Origin: Thioalbus denitrificans
Lineage (GTDB): Bacteria; Pseudomonadota; Gammaproteobacteria; DSM-26407
Assembly (NCBI RefSeq): GCF_003337735.1
Contig: NZ_QPJY01000001.1
Span: 660,175 to 724,174, forward strand
Direction of reading: 5' to 3'
Length of the DNA: 64,000 nucleotides
Below, piece after piece: positions 43,398 to 52,148 of the stretch. Position numbers and translations under genes: made by a program. Under the pieces are notes generated by a model. That model ran no database searches and had not been told where the DNA came from. It worked only from the letters and a program-made list of their open reading frames with translations. Each line of letters begins with the position of its first letter. Within the stretch, counting starts at the first letter, position 1.

Positions 43398-44102
43398 ATG
43401 ATTCCCCTCCACGACGACAATCCCACCCGGAGCCGGCCGGTCGTCACGGTCGCGATCATCGTGGCCTGCGCGCTGGCCTTCCTCTGGCAGTGGAGCCATG
43501 GACCGGAGGCCCAGCGGGCCATCATCTATGCCTTCGGCGTGATACCGGCGACCCTGTTCGGGGAGCGGCACCTGCCGCCGGAACTGGCCCTCGTTCCCCC
43601 GGGCGCCACGGTGTTCACCTCGCTGTTCCTCCACGGCGGCTGGCTTCACCTGCTCGGAAACATGCTCTTCCTCTGGATCTTCGGCAACAACGTGGAGGAT
43701 GCCATGGGCCACGGGCGCTTCCTCGCCTTCTATCTGATCTGCGGTACCGCGGCGGCCCTGGCCCAGGCCCTGCCCGATACCGGATCGGTGATTCCCATGG
43801 TGGGGGCGAGCGGTTCCATCGCCGGTGTCCTCGGGGCCTACCTGCTGCTCTTTCCCCATGCCCGCATCCTGGTGCTGGTGCCCATCGGTTTCATCCTGCA
43901 GGTGCTGCGCCTGCCGGCGGTGGTGGTGCTGGGCTTCTGGTTCCTGCTGCAGTTGATCAGCACCCTGACGGCCGAGCCGGGGCAGGGCGGCGTGGCATTC
44001 GCGGCCCATGCCGGCGGGTTTCTGACGGGCCTGGCGCTGGTGCCGCTGTTCCGCCGCCGCGGCGTCCCGCTCCTCGCCCCGCCCCGCGATCGGCGGCGCT
44101 GA
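43398..44102 (+). CDS. Rhomboid intramembrane serine protease
   Basis: A 234-residue membrane protease with about six helices. HGGWLHLLGNMLFLWIFGNN is the substrate-binding loop, GASGSIAGVLGAYLL has the catalytic Ser, and the His lies in AFAAHAGGFLTGL. It cleaves single-pass membrane proteins. Starts at 43398. The 301-bp gap 43097-43397 shows no other gene. Confidence 0.92.
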   Translation: MIPLHDDNPTRSRPVVTVAIIVACALAFLWQWSHGPEAQRAIIYAFGVIPATLFGERHLPPELALVPPGATVFTSLFLHGGWLHLLGNMLFLWIFGNNVEDAMGHGRFLAFYLICGTAAALAQALPDTGSVIPMVGASGSIAGVLGAYLLLFPHARILVLVPIGFILQVLRLPAVVVLGFWFLLQLISTLTAEPGQGGVAFAAHAGGFLTGLALVPLFRRRGVPLLAPPRDRRR

Positions 44103-44124
44103 AAGAACTGCTACGAAAAGGATC

Positions 44125-44400
44125 TCACCACGAAGGCACGAAGGGCACGAAGAAAAGGCGGAATGACAATTGACCGCAGATTTCGCTGATTAACACAGAT
44201 TTTTTGTGCCCGGATGATGGTTGCGCGAATGACCATGGCAGCCAGTTCCCAGCCGATGGCACTTTCAACCTTAACACCGCAACCAGGGTTGTCAGCGTGC
44301 AATCCGGTGGTGGACGATAAAAATCAACGTAAATCAGCGAAATCTGCGGTCAAATCTTTTCGTCCTTGTTCTCTTCGTGTCCATCGTGCCTTCGTGGTGA
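44125..44400. mobile_element. TCACCACGAAGG MITE-like element, copy 2 of an inverted pair
   Basis: Outer arms at 44125 and 44400, inner arms near 44171 and ending about 44354. The core is the reverse complement of 40132-40398 with only a few differences. It shows no gene. Confidence 0.88.
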
Positions 44401-44487
44401 GATAAAGCTTTTCAACAGGCAGTCGCCGGAGCGGCACCCGGCGGTTATCCTGTGTCTCCCGAAGCGAGAACGAGCGGAGAGGTGGAG

Positions 44488-44910
44488 ATGGCGATGAAAC
44501 AGTTCGGCGGCACGGGACTGCTGCTGCGTTTCCTGGTGGGCCTGGTGCTGGTGTTCGCCAGCTACAATCCCGAGGCATGGTCCTACTGGCACTGGGCGCT
44601 GGCGAACCTGCCCGATTTCAGCGTGCTGAAGGCGTTCGTGGGTGTGGTGCTGCTCATCGGCTGGACCATCTACCTGCGCGCCACGGTACGCTCCCTCGGC
44701 CCCTTCGGCCTGATTCTGGCCGTCGCCTTCTTCGGCACGCTCATCTGGCTGCTGGTGGACACGGGGATCCTGCCCGCCGACAGCGTGCGCGCGGTCAGCT
44801 ACATCGTGCTGGTGATCATCAGCGGCGTGCTTGCGGTGGGCGTCTCCTGGTCCCACGTGCGTCGGCGCATCACCGGCCAGATCGACGTGGACGAGATCGA
44901 GGAAGACTGA
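44488..44910 (+). CDS. DUF6524-type four-helix membrane protein
   Basis: A 140-residue protein with four hydrophobic helices (about 8-24, 45-62, 72-92, 98-120). The LRFLVGLVLVFASYNPEAWSYW start region recalls DUF6524 proteins, but the assignment is tentative. GGAGAGGTGGAG precedes the ATG. Confidence 0.75.
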   Translation: MAMKQFGGTGLLLRFLVGLVLVFASYNPEAWSYWHWALANLPDFSVLKAFVGVVLLIGWTIYLRATVRSLGPFGLILAVAFFGTLIWLLVDTGILPADSVRAVSYIVLVIISGVLAVGVSWSHVRRRITGQIDVDEIEED

Positions 44911-45041
44911 CAACCGTTATCCCGCGCCAGTACCGCCCGGAACCGGGGTCATGAAGCATGCGGGCAAGTGGATGGGTGCGCCCGCCCGTGGGCGGGCGCA
45001 CCGGGGATGGCTAGGGTCCTGCAGGGGCGGGGTGTCGGGGC

Positions 45042-45146
45042 TCAGCGACCGTCACGGCAACAGGTGAACCGCACCAGCAGTCCGATGGCGATGACGGCCG
45101 ACACAATGCCGGTGACCGTCAGGCTGTCGATGGCAAACGTGATCAT
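45042..45146 (-). CDS. 34-residue membrane protein with a strong ribosome-binding site
   Basis: The frame ATG(45146)-TGA(45042) reads MITFAIDSLTVTGIVSAVIA then IGLLVRFTCCRDGR, one membrane helix with a Cys-Cys pair at its cytoplasmic end. GGAGGTACTGCC directly precedes the start, a perfect Shine-Dalgarno. An A/T-rich stretch upstream (45170-45225) could hold a promoter. Not recognised. Confidence 0.55.
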   Translation of the reverse strand: MITFAIDSLTVTGIVSAVIAIGLLVRFTCCRDGR

Positions 45147-45328
45147 GGCAGTACCTCCGGGTACCCTAAATCAGTCTGCGCTTATATTAGCAATTCCTAA
45201 TTAATATGTCACGCATTATTTTGCGTCCGCTCTTCCGGCGCTCCGGTGCGCGGGCGCGGGGGTGGCGTGGCGTATAGGAGTGCGCGGCGCAGCCTGGCCT
45301 ACCGTGCCGCCAACCGCAGACCGGCAGG

Positions 45329-46378
45329 CTACGGGCAGGGATTCGGGTGGGCCGTGTGGAGGGCCTCGATGGCCTTCAGGGTTCCCTCGTCCAGTTGCAG
45401 TTCGATGCTGCCGATATCGGACTCCAGCTGTTCCAGCGTGGTGGCTCCCACCAGGGTGCTGGCGCAGAAGGGTCGGCCGTTGACGTAGGCCAGCGCCATC
45501 TGTGCCGGGTCCAGCCCCCGTTCACGGGCCAGTCCCACGTAGCCCCGGATTGCGGCATCACCCTCGGGACTGCTGTAGCGCGTGTAGCGCTCCATGTCGC
45601 CGAACAGGGTCAGGCGCGCGCCGGCGGGCCTGGCGCCGTCCAGGTACTTGCCCGACAGCACGCCGAAGGCCAGGGGCGAGTAGGCCAGCAATGGCACCTG
45701 CTCCCGGTGGGCCACTTCGGCCAGCCCGATCTCGAAGGTGCGGTTCACCAGGCTGTAGGGATTCTGGATGCTGAGCACCCGCGGCAGTGAGAGGCGTTCG
45801 GCGGCGCGCAGGAAGGTCATCAGGCCCCAGGGCGTTTCGTTGGATACCCCGATGTGGCGGATCTTCCCGCTTTCCACCAGGTCGCCCAGGACGGTGAGGG
45901 TCTCCTCGATGGGGATGGCCTTCTCCCCGGGGTTGTGGACGTAGCCGAGCTTGCCGAAGTAGTTGGTGCTGCGCTCGGGCCAGTGCAGCTGGTAGAGGTC
46001 GATGTAGTCGGTCTGCAGCCGGCGCAGGCTGGCGTCGACCGCCGCCTCGATGTTCTTCCGATCGAGACGGGTTTCGCCGTCGCGTACATAATCGATGGCC
46101 CGTGCGGGTCCCAGCACCTTGGTGGCCAGCACGATCCGGTCACGTCCGCCCCGTGCCCTGAGCCAGCTGCCGATGTACCGCTCCGTCAGGCCCTGGGTCT
46201 CGTGGCGCGGCGGTATGGGGTACATCTCCGCGGTGTCGATGAAGTTGATCCCAGCGGCGAGGGCCGCGTCGAGCTGGGCGTGGGCCTCGCTCTCGCTGTT
46301 CTGCTGACCCCAGGTCATGGTGCCGAGGCCGATCTGGCTGACTTCGAGTTCGCTGGTGCCGAGTCGGTTGTAGCGCAT
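45329..46378 (-). CDS. tas: Aldo/keto reductase, Tas-like
   Basis: A 349-residue TIM-barrel oxidoreductase starting MRYNRLGTSELEVSQIGLGT with GIGTAEMYP-type catalytic loop (FIDTAEMYPIPPRHETQGLT) and LDRKNIEAAVDASLRRLQTD. The same architecture and motifs as enterobacterial Tas. Start 46378 preferred; a start at 46390 would add four residues. It begins 14 bp after the HU terminator. Substrate unknown. Confidence 0.9.
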   Translation of the reverse strand: MRYNRLGTSELEVSQIGLGTMTWGQQNSESEAHAQLDAALAAGINFIDTAEMYPIPPRHETQGLTERYIGSWLRARGGRDRIVLATKVLGPARAIDYVRDGETRLDRKNIEAAVDASLRRLQTDYIDLYQLHWPERSTNYFGKLGYVHNPGEKAIPIEETLTVLGDLVESGKIRHIGVSNETPWGLMTFLRAAERLSLPRVLSIQNPYSLVNRTFEIGLAEVAHREQVPLLAYSPLAFGVLSGKYLDGARPAGARLTLFGDMERYTRYSSPEGDAAIRGYVGLARERGLDPAQMALAYVNGRPFCASTLVGATTLEQLESDIGSIELQLDEGTLKAIEALHTAHPNPCP

Positions 46379-46391
46379 GGTTCTGTCCATA

Positions 46392-46426
46392 AACAAAAGG
46401 GCGGAGGTGTCGCAACACCTCCGCCC
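46392..46426 (-). terminator. HU gene terminator
   Basis: On the minus strand a perfect 12-bp stem GGGCGGAGGTGT/ACACCTCCGCCC with a TGCG-type loop, followed by TTTTGTTT. It separates the HU gene from the aldo-keto reductase. Confidence 0.9.
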
Positions 46427-46478
46427 AGTGTCCGGGTATCCTGCGCCGGCGACTGCGGCGCAGCAGACCAGGCCCGGA

Positions 46479-46910
46479 TCAGCTGCTGGCCATATCCTTC
46501 AGCTTCTTCAGCGGGAGGACCTTGACCACCGTCTTCGCGGGCTTGGCGGGAACATCCATGAGCTCGCCGGGCTTGAAGGGATTGGGAACTCCCTTGCGGG
46601 CCTTGGTCGCGGGTTTTTTCACGGTCTTGATCTTGAGCAGGCCGGGCAGGGTGAAGCTGCCGACCGCGCGCTTTTTCACGTGGCGCTCTACAAGGCCGCC
46701 GAGGCCGTCGAGTACCGCGCCGACCTCCTTCTTGGACAGACCGGTCTCCTCGGCGAGGGTGTTGACGATCTGGGTCTTGGTGAAGGCTTCCTTGACGGCG
46801 GTGAGTTTCTTGGCGGGGGCTGCGGCTTTGGGAGCAGCCTTCTTTGCGGAAGCCTTGGGAGCTGCCTTCTTCGGGGCGGCCTTGGCCGCCGCTTTCTTCT
46901 TGACTGCCAT
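46479..46910 (-). CDS. HU-family DNA-binding protein with lysine/alanine N-terminal tail
   Basis: A 143-residue protein: residues 1-40 are a histone-like KKKAAAKAAPKKAAPKAS tail, then a full HU/IHF domain (FTKTQIVNTLAEETGLSKKE ... RKGVPNPFKPGELMDVPAKP). The tail resembles H1-like tails of a few bacterial HU proteins and adds non-specific DNA binding. GAGAGGAGGGAAC precedes the ATG. The dedicated terminator at 46392 follows. Confidence 0.92.
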   Translation of the reverse strand: MAVKKKAAAKAAPKKAAPKASAKKAAPKAAAPAKKLTAVKEAFTKTQIVNTLAEETGLSKKEVGAVLDGLGGLVERHVKKRAVGSFTLPGLLKIKTVKKPATKARKGVPNPFKPGELMDVPAKPAKTVVKVLPLKKLKDMASS

Positions 46911-47332
46911 ATGTTCCCTCCTCTCAACAGGTGGTGTGCACGCGCTTCTTATCGCTGAAAATAGCACATGGCAGGCAAGATACTAGGTAAATCGCGTGTA
47001 AAATGCCAAGCATCGTCGTTATTTGCCCGCCGTACGCGTACAGGTGTCGTGTGAGAGCGGGACTGCGTCCGCTCCTGCGCGCCCCATCCGGGTGCTGCGC
47101 CGGGGGGCGGCCTGCGGGTCCCGGGGCGGGGTCCAGGGTGGTCGATCCGCTGCATCGTCTTCGCCGGTGGCCGACCGGACCTTGCGCGTGCCGCCCCTGT
47201 CTGGAGGCGGGGTTCCCAATTCGATCGGCGGCGTCCCGTACCGTCGGCGGTTCCCCGGCACGACCGGCGAGCCTGTCTCCGTCGGGTGGTGGTGGCCGGG
47301 TCGCCGCGCCTTGGCCGGAGTGTGGAGTTGCC

Positions 47333-47641
47333 ATGTCCTACTATCGTCATCACGTCTTTTTCTGTACCAACCAGCGCACGGACGGCCGTGCCTGCTGCCA
47401 GGATCACAATGCCAAGGCACTGCGCGATCACGCCAAGCAGCGGATCAAGGCGCTCGGTCTCGCCGGTCCCGGCGGTGTGCGCATCAATACGGCGGGCTGT
47501 CTCGACCGCTGTGCCGAGGGGCCGGTGGCGGTCGTCTATCCCGAGGGGGTCTGGTACACCTTCGTGGACCGGGAGGACATCGACGAAATCATCGACCGGC
47601 ACCTGGTGGCTGGCCGGGTGGTGGAGCGGCTGAAGATTTGA
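47333..47641 (+). CDS. Thioredoxin-like 2Fe-2S ferredoxin
   Basis: A 102-residue protein with cysteines in HHVFFCTNQRTDG, ACCQDHNAK and NTAGCLDRCAEGP, the pattern of the (2Fe-2S) thioredoxin-like ferredoxin family. A role in cluster transfer or redox is typical. In-frame sequence upstream of the ATG is not protein-like. No partner gene is adjacent. Confidence 0.9.
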   Translation: MSYYRHHVFFCTNQRTDGRACCQDHNAKALRDHAKQRIKALGLAGPGGVRINTAGCLDRCAEGPVAVVYPEGVWYTFVDREDIDEIIDRHLVAGRVVERLKI

Positions 47642-47953
47642 ACACGGGCGGGGATGGCTCCCGGATTGGTGGCCGGGCCGACGGGGGCGGTCTTCCGGGG
47701 CCGCTGGGTACCCGGTTGGCCGCCGCCCCGGGGTGGATGTCCGACAGCAGGGCGCCGGGAGAAGGGGCGGGGTGCGTAGAGGCTCTCCCTTTCCGCTCGT
47801 GGTGGCCGATACGGGGAGTCTGCGCGAACCGGCAAGGCGCGTGTCCTGAACGCTTCGCCGAACGCAGGGTGATGACGTCGATTCCCGGCTGGCAACCGGC
47901 GCTCCCCTAGCCAAAAAAATATTTTCTCTGCCAAAATTTTTCTTATTTCATGG

Positions 47954-47982
47954 TTGACTAATATGCGGGGTGGTCGGATAAT
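47954..47982 (+). promoter_or_regulatory. Promoter of the candidate small RNA
   Basis: TTGACT (47954-47959), 17-bp spacer, GATAAT (47977-47982), with a very A/T-rich UP-like stretch at 47905-47950 just upstream. The strongest promoter-like match seen in the window. Confidence 0.8.
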
Positions 47983-47988
47983 GCGCAC

Positions 47989-48071
47989 CGAAGCCTTCCG
48001 AGGCTTCATCTCTCTCGACTCCTCCATCCTCCTTTGGTGGTTTGACGCGGCCTTCCAGGCCGCGTTTTTTT
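47989..48071 (+). ncRNA. Candidate trans-acting small RNA
   Basis: About 83 nt. 5' stem GAAGCCT/AGGCTTC with loop TCCG (47990-48007), then an unpaired C/T-rich stretch that contains TCCTCC twice (48019-48033, anti-Shine-Dalgarno words), then the terminator stem CGCGGCCT/AGGCCGCG with loop TCC (48046-48064) and seven T. It has no start codon followed by a useful frame. The architecture (seed in a C/U-rich single strand between two hairpins) matches trans-acting sRNAs that mask ribosome-binding sites. Family not recognised. Confidence 0.75.
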
Positions 48072-48320
48072 GTCTTAACAACTATATTCGAGGCTGGCGC
48101 GCCGTGGCTGGGTACGCGGCAGCGGGGCTCGTGGCCTGCCCCCAATGGGTGGGCGGCCAGGTCCCGTCGGAGAGGGCGGTTCACTCCCTGTCGGGGATCC
48201 GGCGCATTCCCCCGGGTCCGGCTGCCGTTGTCGTGGACCCTGCCCGGCGCGGGACTGTGCGCCACGCTTGGGTCGGCCCCGAGGGTCCGGGGTCCCGGTT
48301 GATTGGAGTGGTGGCGGTGC

Positions 48321-48349
48321 TTGTATCCCGGGTTGTCTTTCTGTAAGAT
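48321..48349 (+). promoter_or_regulatory. Promoter of rplM-rpsI
   Basis: TTGTAT (48321-48326), 17 bp, TAAGAT (48344-48349), about 65 bp before rplM. The rest of the gap 48072-48320 shows no gene. Confidence 0.65.
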
Positions 48350-48366
48350 TCCCCGTCTTTGGACAG

Positions 48367-48388
48367 AGCCACTCACTTTCGTGTGGCT
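48367..48388 (+). promoter_or_regulatory. Hairpin in the rplM leader
   Basis: AGCCAC (48367-48372) pairs with GTGGCT (48383-48388) in the mRNA leader, 26 nt before the start codon. Similar hairpins occur in L13 autoregulatory leaders; whether this one binds L13 is not known. Confidence 0.45.
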
Positions 48389-48413
48389 GATGATCTGCAG
48401 CGAGACGCGAGTA

Positions 48414-48842
48414 ATGAAGACCTACAGCGCGAAACCCGAGACCGTGAAGCGGGACTGGTACGTGGTGGATGCCAGCGGCAAGACGCTGGGACGACTTGCC
48501 ACCGAGATCGCCCGGCGCCTGCGCGGCAAGCACAAGCCTGAATACACCCCGCACGTCGATACGGGTGATTACATCGTTGTGGTCAACGCCGAAAAGGTGC
48601 ATGTGACCGGCAACAAGCTCAAGGACAAGGTCTACTATCACCACACCGGCTTCCCCGGCGGAATCAAGGGCATCACCCTGGAGAAGCAGCTGGTCAAGGC
48701 GCCTGAGCGTGTGATCGCCTCGGCGGTGAAGGGTATGCTGCCCAAGAACACCCTGGGGCGGGCCATGTTCCGCAAGCTCAAGATCTATGCGGGCCCCGAG
48801 CACCAGCACGCTGCCCAGCAGCCCCAGACCCTGGAACTGTAA
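48414..48842 (+). CDS. rplM: 50S ribosomal protein L13
   Basis: A 142-residue L13 ([60 protein letters not shown]), the standard length. It is the first gene of the rplM-rpsI operon, 12 bp before rpsI. Confidence 0.99.
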   Translation: MKTYSAKPETVKRDWYVVDASGKTLGRLATEIARRLRGKHKPEYTPHVDTGDYIVVVNAEKVHVTGNKLKDKVYYHHTGFPGGIKGITLEKQLVKAPERVIASAVKGMLPKNTLGRAMFRKLKIYAGPEHQHAAQQPQTLEL

Positions 48843-48854
48843 CGGAATCCCATC

Positions 48855-49244
48855 ATGGCAGAACAGTACTACGGCACCGGCCGTCGCAAGAACGCCACCG
48901 CCCGCGTCTATCTTCGTCCGGGCAGCGGCAACATCGTCATCAACTCCAAGGTGCTCGATGAGTACTTCGGCCGCGAGACCGCCCGCATGGTGGTCCGGCA
49001 GCCCCTCGAGCGCACCGAGACGACCGAGAAGTTCGACGTGATGGTCTCGGTGGCGGGCGGCGGCACCACCGGCCAGGCCGGCGCCATCCGCATGGGTCTC
49101 ACCCGCGCCCTGATGGAGTACGACGAGTCCATGCGTGGCACCCTGCGCGCCGCCGGCTACGTCACCCGTGACGCCCGCGAGGTGGAGCGCAAGAAGGTCG
49201 GTCTGCACAAGGCGCGCAAGCGTCCGCAGTACTCCAAGCGCTAA
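48855..49244 (+). CDS. rpsI: 30S ribosomal protein S9
   Basis: A 129-residue S9 ([19 protein letters not shown]) with the C-terminal [17 protein letters not shown] tail that reaches the P site. Follows rplM in the usual operon. Confidence 0.99.
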   Translation: MAEQYYGTGRRKNATARVYLRPGSGNIVINSKVLDEYFGRETARMVVRQPLERTETTEKFDVMVSVAGGGTTGQAGAIRMGLTRALMEYDESMRGTLRAAGYVTRDAREVERKKVGLHKARKRPQYSKR

Positions 49245-49312
49245 GCGCATGGGCAGGGCCGTCCACGGGGTTGCGAAACCGCGTGCGTGTCCCTATCCTT
49301 TCGCACCGCATT

Positions 49313-49386
49313 TGGGGGATCGTCTAACGGCAGGACAGCGGACTCTGACTCCGTCAATCTAGGTTCGAATCCTAGTCCCCCAGCCA
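49313..49386 (+). tRNA. tRNA-Gln (anticodon CUG)
   Basis: 74 nt with an encoded CCA. Acceptor TGGGGGA pairs perfectly with TCCCCCA, T-loop TTCGAAT, and anticodon loop CTCTGAC gives CUG, reading CAG. Confidence 0.95.
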
Positions 49387-49392
49387 CTCCGG

Positions 49393-49430
49393 AAGGCCCG
49401 GTTATCAGGCATTGATAACCGGGCCTTTTC
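49393..49430 (+). terminator. Terminator after tRNA-Gln
   Basis: AGGCCCGGTTATC pairs with GATAACCGGGCCT, then TTTT. Confidence 0.88.
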
Positions 49431-49565
49431 ATTTCGGGTCGGGCCCGGTTCGGTCCCGTGTCCGGGCCGGCGGCCGGTCCCTCCGTTGGGCGTGGGGGCG
49501 ACGTCTATTGTTGAGACAATATGTGACCACATTCACACATGCGTTGTAAAAAAACAGCGATTGTG

Positions 49566-49594
49566 TTGCCTGAACAACGATTCGTGCGCTAATA
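49566..49594 (+). promoter_or_regulatory. Promoter of porin 1
   Basis: TTGCCT (49566-49571), 17 bp, CTAATA (49589-49594); TAATAT one base further is an equal alternative. Confidence 0.6.
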
Positions 49595-49650
49595 TCGTGG
49601 TCATGGGGCGCTCGGGTGCCCGGTTCCTGACTCGTATGGAGAGCCAAATC

Positions 49651-50634
49651 ATGAAAAAGCTGCTTGCCCTGGCTGTCGCCGCCGCCTTCGCCGCGCCGCT
49701 GGCCGCTTCCGCCAACCCGACCGTCTATGGTCGCGTGAACGTCAACATGGTCCACGAGGACATCGATGACGGCTCCTCCGACGCCTGGGACGTGCAGAAC
49801 AACGCCTCCCGCGTGGGCGTGAAGGGCTCCGAGGACCTGGGTAACGGCCTGGCCGCGGTGTACCAGTTCGAGTTCGGCGTCGACGCCTCCGACTCCGGCG
49901 ACCTGAGCGGCCGCCTGGCCTACGCCGGCCTGACCGGCGGCTTCGGCACTTTCGCCATGGGCCGGCAGTGGACCCCCTACTACGGCTCCGTGGACAAGTC
50001 CGACATCTTCCAGACCAACGGCATGAACGACGAGTATCTCGGCCTGACCCGCGTCGGCAACGCCGTGGCCTACGTGACCCCGAACTTCAACGGCCTGTCC
50101 GGCAAGCTGGCCCTGGTCATCGACAACGGCGGCGCCGAGGACGTGGGCGACGACTTCGCCGACTGGTGGAACCTCTCGGTGGACTACGACAACGGTCCGC
50201 TGAGCGTTGGTTTCTCCTACCTGACCGCCCAGGGCACCGGTGCGGCGGACATCGTCAACGGCTCCCTGTGGGGGCTGGCCGGCAAGTACAACTTCGGCAT
50301 GTTCGCTCTCATCGGTCAGTATGAGACCCTGACCGACGTGGACGGGATCGATGCCGACGCCTACGCCATCGCCGGCGAGCTCTATCTCGGCAACAACACC
50401 CTGCGCGCCAAGTACGGCAAGCAGGACTTCGATATCTATGGCAGCGACTACGATCCCTCCAACTGGGTCATCGAGGCCGAGCACAACTTCAGCAAGCGCA
50501 CCCGGGTCTTCGTCTCCTACGAGGATTCCGAGGGCAGCTACGGGCTGACCGGTCTGGGCAAGTACCTGGTCGGCGACTACAGCTCCGCGACGGAGCACCA
50601 GCGCTTCGGCATCGGCATCCGCCACGACTTCTGA
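49651..50634 (+). CDS. Porin 1 of nine (Gram-negative trimeric porin family)
   Basis: A 327-residue outer-membrane porin: signal peptide of 21 residues (MKKLLALAVAAAFAAPLAAS A), mature start NPTVYGRVNVN, then the shared core (NNASRVGVKGSEDLGNGLAA, FGTFAMGRQWTPYYGSVDK) and the C-terminal F in RFGIGIRHDF needed for BAM insertion. It should form a 16-strand barrel with the eyelet loop 3 around RQWTPYYG. First in the array; the loop after NMVHED is short and the fourth-quarter loop contains TGAADIVNGS and DFDIYGSDYDPS not shared by others. ATG 49636 is an alternative start. Confidence 0.95.
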   Translation: MKKLLALAVAAAFAAPLAASANPTVYGRVNVNMVHEDIDDGSSDAWDVQNNASRVGVKGSEDLGNGLAAVYQFEFGVDASDSGDLSGRLAYAGLTGGFGTFAMGRQWTPYYGSVDKSDIFQTNGMNDEYLGLTRVGNAVAYVTPNFNGLSGKLALVIDNGGAEDVGDDFADWWNLSVDYDNGPLSVGFSYLTAQGTGAADIVNGSLWGLAGKYNFGMFALIGQYETLTDVDGIDADAYAIAGELYLGNNTLRAKYGKQDFDIYGSDYDPSNWVIEAEHNFSKRTRVFVSYEDSEGSYGLTGLGKYLVGDYSSATEHQRFGIGIRHDF

Positions 50635-50660
50635 TCTCCCCGCGCTGGGCGAAGTGAAGA

Positions 50661-50688
50661 CGGGCGCCTGCGGGCGCCCGTTTTTTTT
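50661..50688 (+). terminator. Porin 1 terminator
   Basis: CGGGCGCC, loop TGCG, GGCGCCCG, then eight T. Confidence 0.95.
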
Positions 50689-50870
50689 GCCTCGCGCCAC
50701 TCCGCGGGTGGTGCTCCGCCTTTTTCGGCAGCAAGCCGGGCTCCCTTGGGTCGAGCGGTCACGTGCCTGCGCGGGTTCGCGTGGCGCCTGGTCGCAGAGC
50801 CGATGGATCGCTATGGTGTTGTATATGTAAGACACAATCTGTTTCTTGTTGTTTTTTTATTGCCAATGTG

Positions 50871-50899
50871 TTGCTTTCCGAGGATGTGTTGTCTATATT
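50871..50899 (+). promoter_or_regulatory. Promoter of porin 2
   Basis: TTGCTT (50871-50876), 17 bp, TATATT (50894-50899). Confidence 0.7.
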
Positions 50900-50958
50900 C
50901 ACCCCTGCACAGTTTTTGTCTGCCGGTTTTGTCAACCATCATTCAGGAGAGCACTACC

Positions 50959-51939
50959 ATGAAGAAGCTGCTTACCCTGGCTGTCGCCGCCGCTTTCGCC
51001 GCGCCGCTGGCCGCCTCCGCCAACCCGACCGTCTATGGCCGCGTGAACGTCAACCTGGTCCACCAGGACATGGACTACATGGGTGATGTCTCCGGCGACG
51101 CCGAGGCCTGGAATGTGGAGAACAACGCCTCCCGCGTGGGCGTGAAGGGCTCCGAGGACCTGGGCAACGGCCTGGCCGCGGTGTACCAGTTCGAGTTCGG
51201 CGTCGACGCCTCCGACTCCGGCGACCTGAGCGGCCGCCTGGCCTACGCCGGCATCACCGGCGGCTTCGGCACCTTCGCCATGGGCCGCCAGTGGACCCCC
51301 TACTACGGCTCCGTGGACAAGATCGACATCATGCAGGTCGGCGGCATGAACGACGCCTACCTGGGCCTGACCCGCGTCGGCAACGCCGTGGCCTACGTGA
51401 CCCCGAACTTCAACGGCCTGTCCGGCAAGCTGGCGCTGGTCATCGACAACGGCGGCGCCGAGGACGTGGGCGAGGATTTCGCCGACTGGTGGAACGCCTC
51501 CGTGGACTACGACAACGGCCCGCTGAGCGTCGGTCTCTCCTACCTGGCCGCCCAGGGTGACGTGGACGGCTCCCTGTGGGGTCTGGCCGCGAAGTACAAC
51601 TTCGGCATGTTCGCCCTGGTCGGCCAGGTCGAGCGGGCTGACGAGGATTACATCTCCAACGTGATCAACTCCGACCTGTCCGGCGACACCACCGCCTATG
51701 CGCTGGGTGGCGAGCTGTACCTCGGCAACAACACCCTGCGCGCCACCTACGGCCACGTGGACAGCGACGACGGCGACGACGGCAGCACCTGGACCCTGGG
51801 CGCCGAGCACAACTTCAGCAAGCGCACCCGGATCTTCGCCGAGTACGAGGATTCCGAGCTGAACCGCATGAAGCACAGCGGGCACTACCACGAGTCCGAT
51901 GGCCAGCGCTTCGGCGTCGGCATCCGCCACGACTTCTAA
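50959..51939 (+). CDS. Porin 2 of nine
   Basis: A 326-residue porin nearly identical in DNA to porin 1 through the signal peptide and the first strands, but from codon 30 with an own first loop (HQDMDYMGDVSGDAEAWNVE) shared in type with porins 3 and 4. Later part has YISNVINSDLSGDTTAYALG and ends RFGVGIRHDF. CAGGAGAGC precedes the ATG. Transcribed from its own promoter and closed by its own terminator, so it is not an operon with porin 1. Confidence 0.95.
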   Translation: MKKLLTLAVAAAFAAPLAASANPTVYGRVNVNLVHQDMDYMGDVSGDAEAWNVENNASRVGVKGSEDLGNGLAAVYQFEFGVDASDSGDLSGRLAYAGITGGFGTFAMGRQWTPYYGSVDKIDIMQVGGMNDAYLGLTRVGNAVAYVTPNFNGLSGKLALVIDNGGAEDVGEDFADWWNASVDYDNGPLSVGLSYLAAQGDVDGSLWGLAAKYNFGMFALVGQVERADEDYISNVINSDLSGDTTAYALGGELYLGNNTLRATYGHVDSDDGDDGSTWTLGAEHNFSKRTRIFAEYEDSELNRMKHSGHYHESDGQRFGVGIRHDF

Positions 51940-51966
51940 TCTCCTGACGGAGAGCTGAAGTGAAGA

Positions 51967-51994
51967 CGGGCGCCTGCGGGCGCCCGTTTTTTTT
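51967..51994 (+). terminator. Porin 2 terminator
   Basis: Same hairpin as porin 1 (CGGGCGCC, TGCG, GGCGCCCG) and eight T. Confidence 0.95.
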
Positions 51995-52035
51995 GTAGCA
52001 ATCCGTGGCGGAACTCCGTTGCGGCGCAATCGTTG

Positions 52036-52064
52036 TTGCAATCATGTCAATCGTGTAGTAAATA
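52036..52064 (+). promoter_or_regulatory. Promoter of porin 3
   Basis: TTGCAA (52036-52041), 17 bp, TAAATA (52059-52064). Confidence 0.65.
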
Positions 52065-52148
52065 AACAAAAACTGTGCGCAAGAACGCCACAAGGTTTTG
52101 TTGCGCGTTTCAGATGCTGGTCGAAACCGAAATCCTGGGAGGGGAATC

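Noticed and set aside
40140-44390. Short frames translating to HHEGTKDTKK-like peptides
   Set aside because: These are translations of the TCACCACGAAGG repeat arms, not genes.
47003-47332. Long in-frame N-terminal extension of the 2Fe-2S protein
   Set aside because: The extension is Cys/Arg/Pro-rich without domain, and the normal length of the family is reached from the ATG at 47333.
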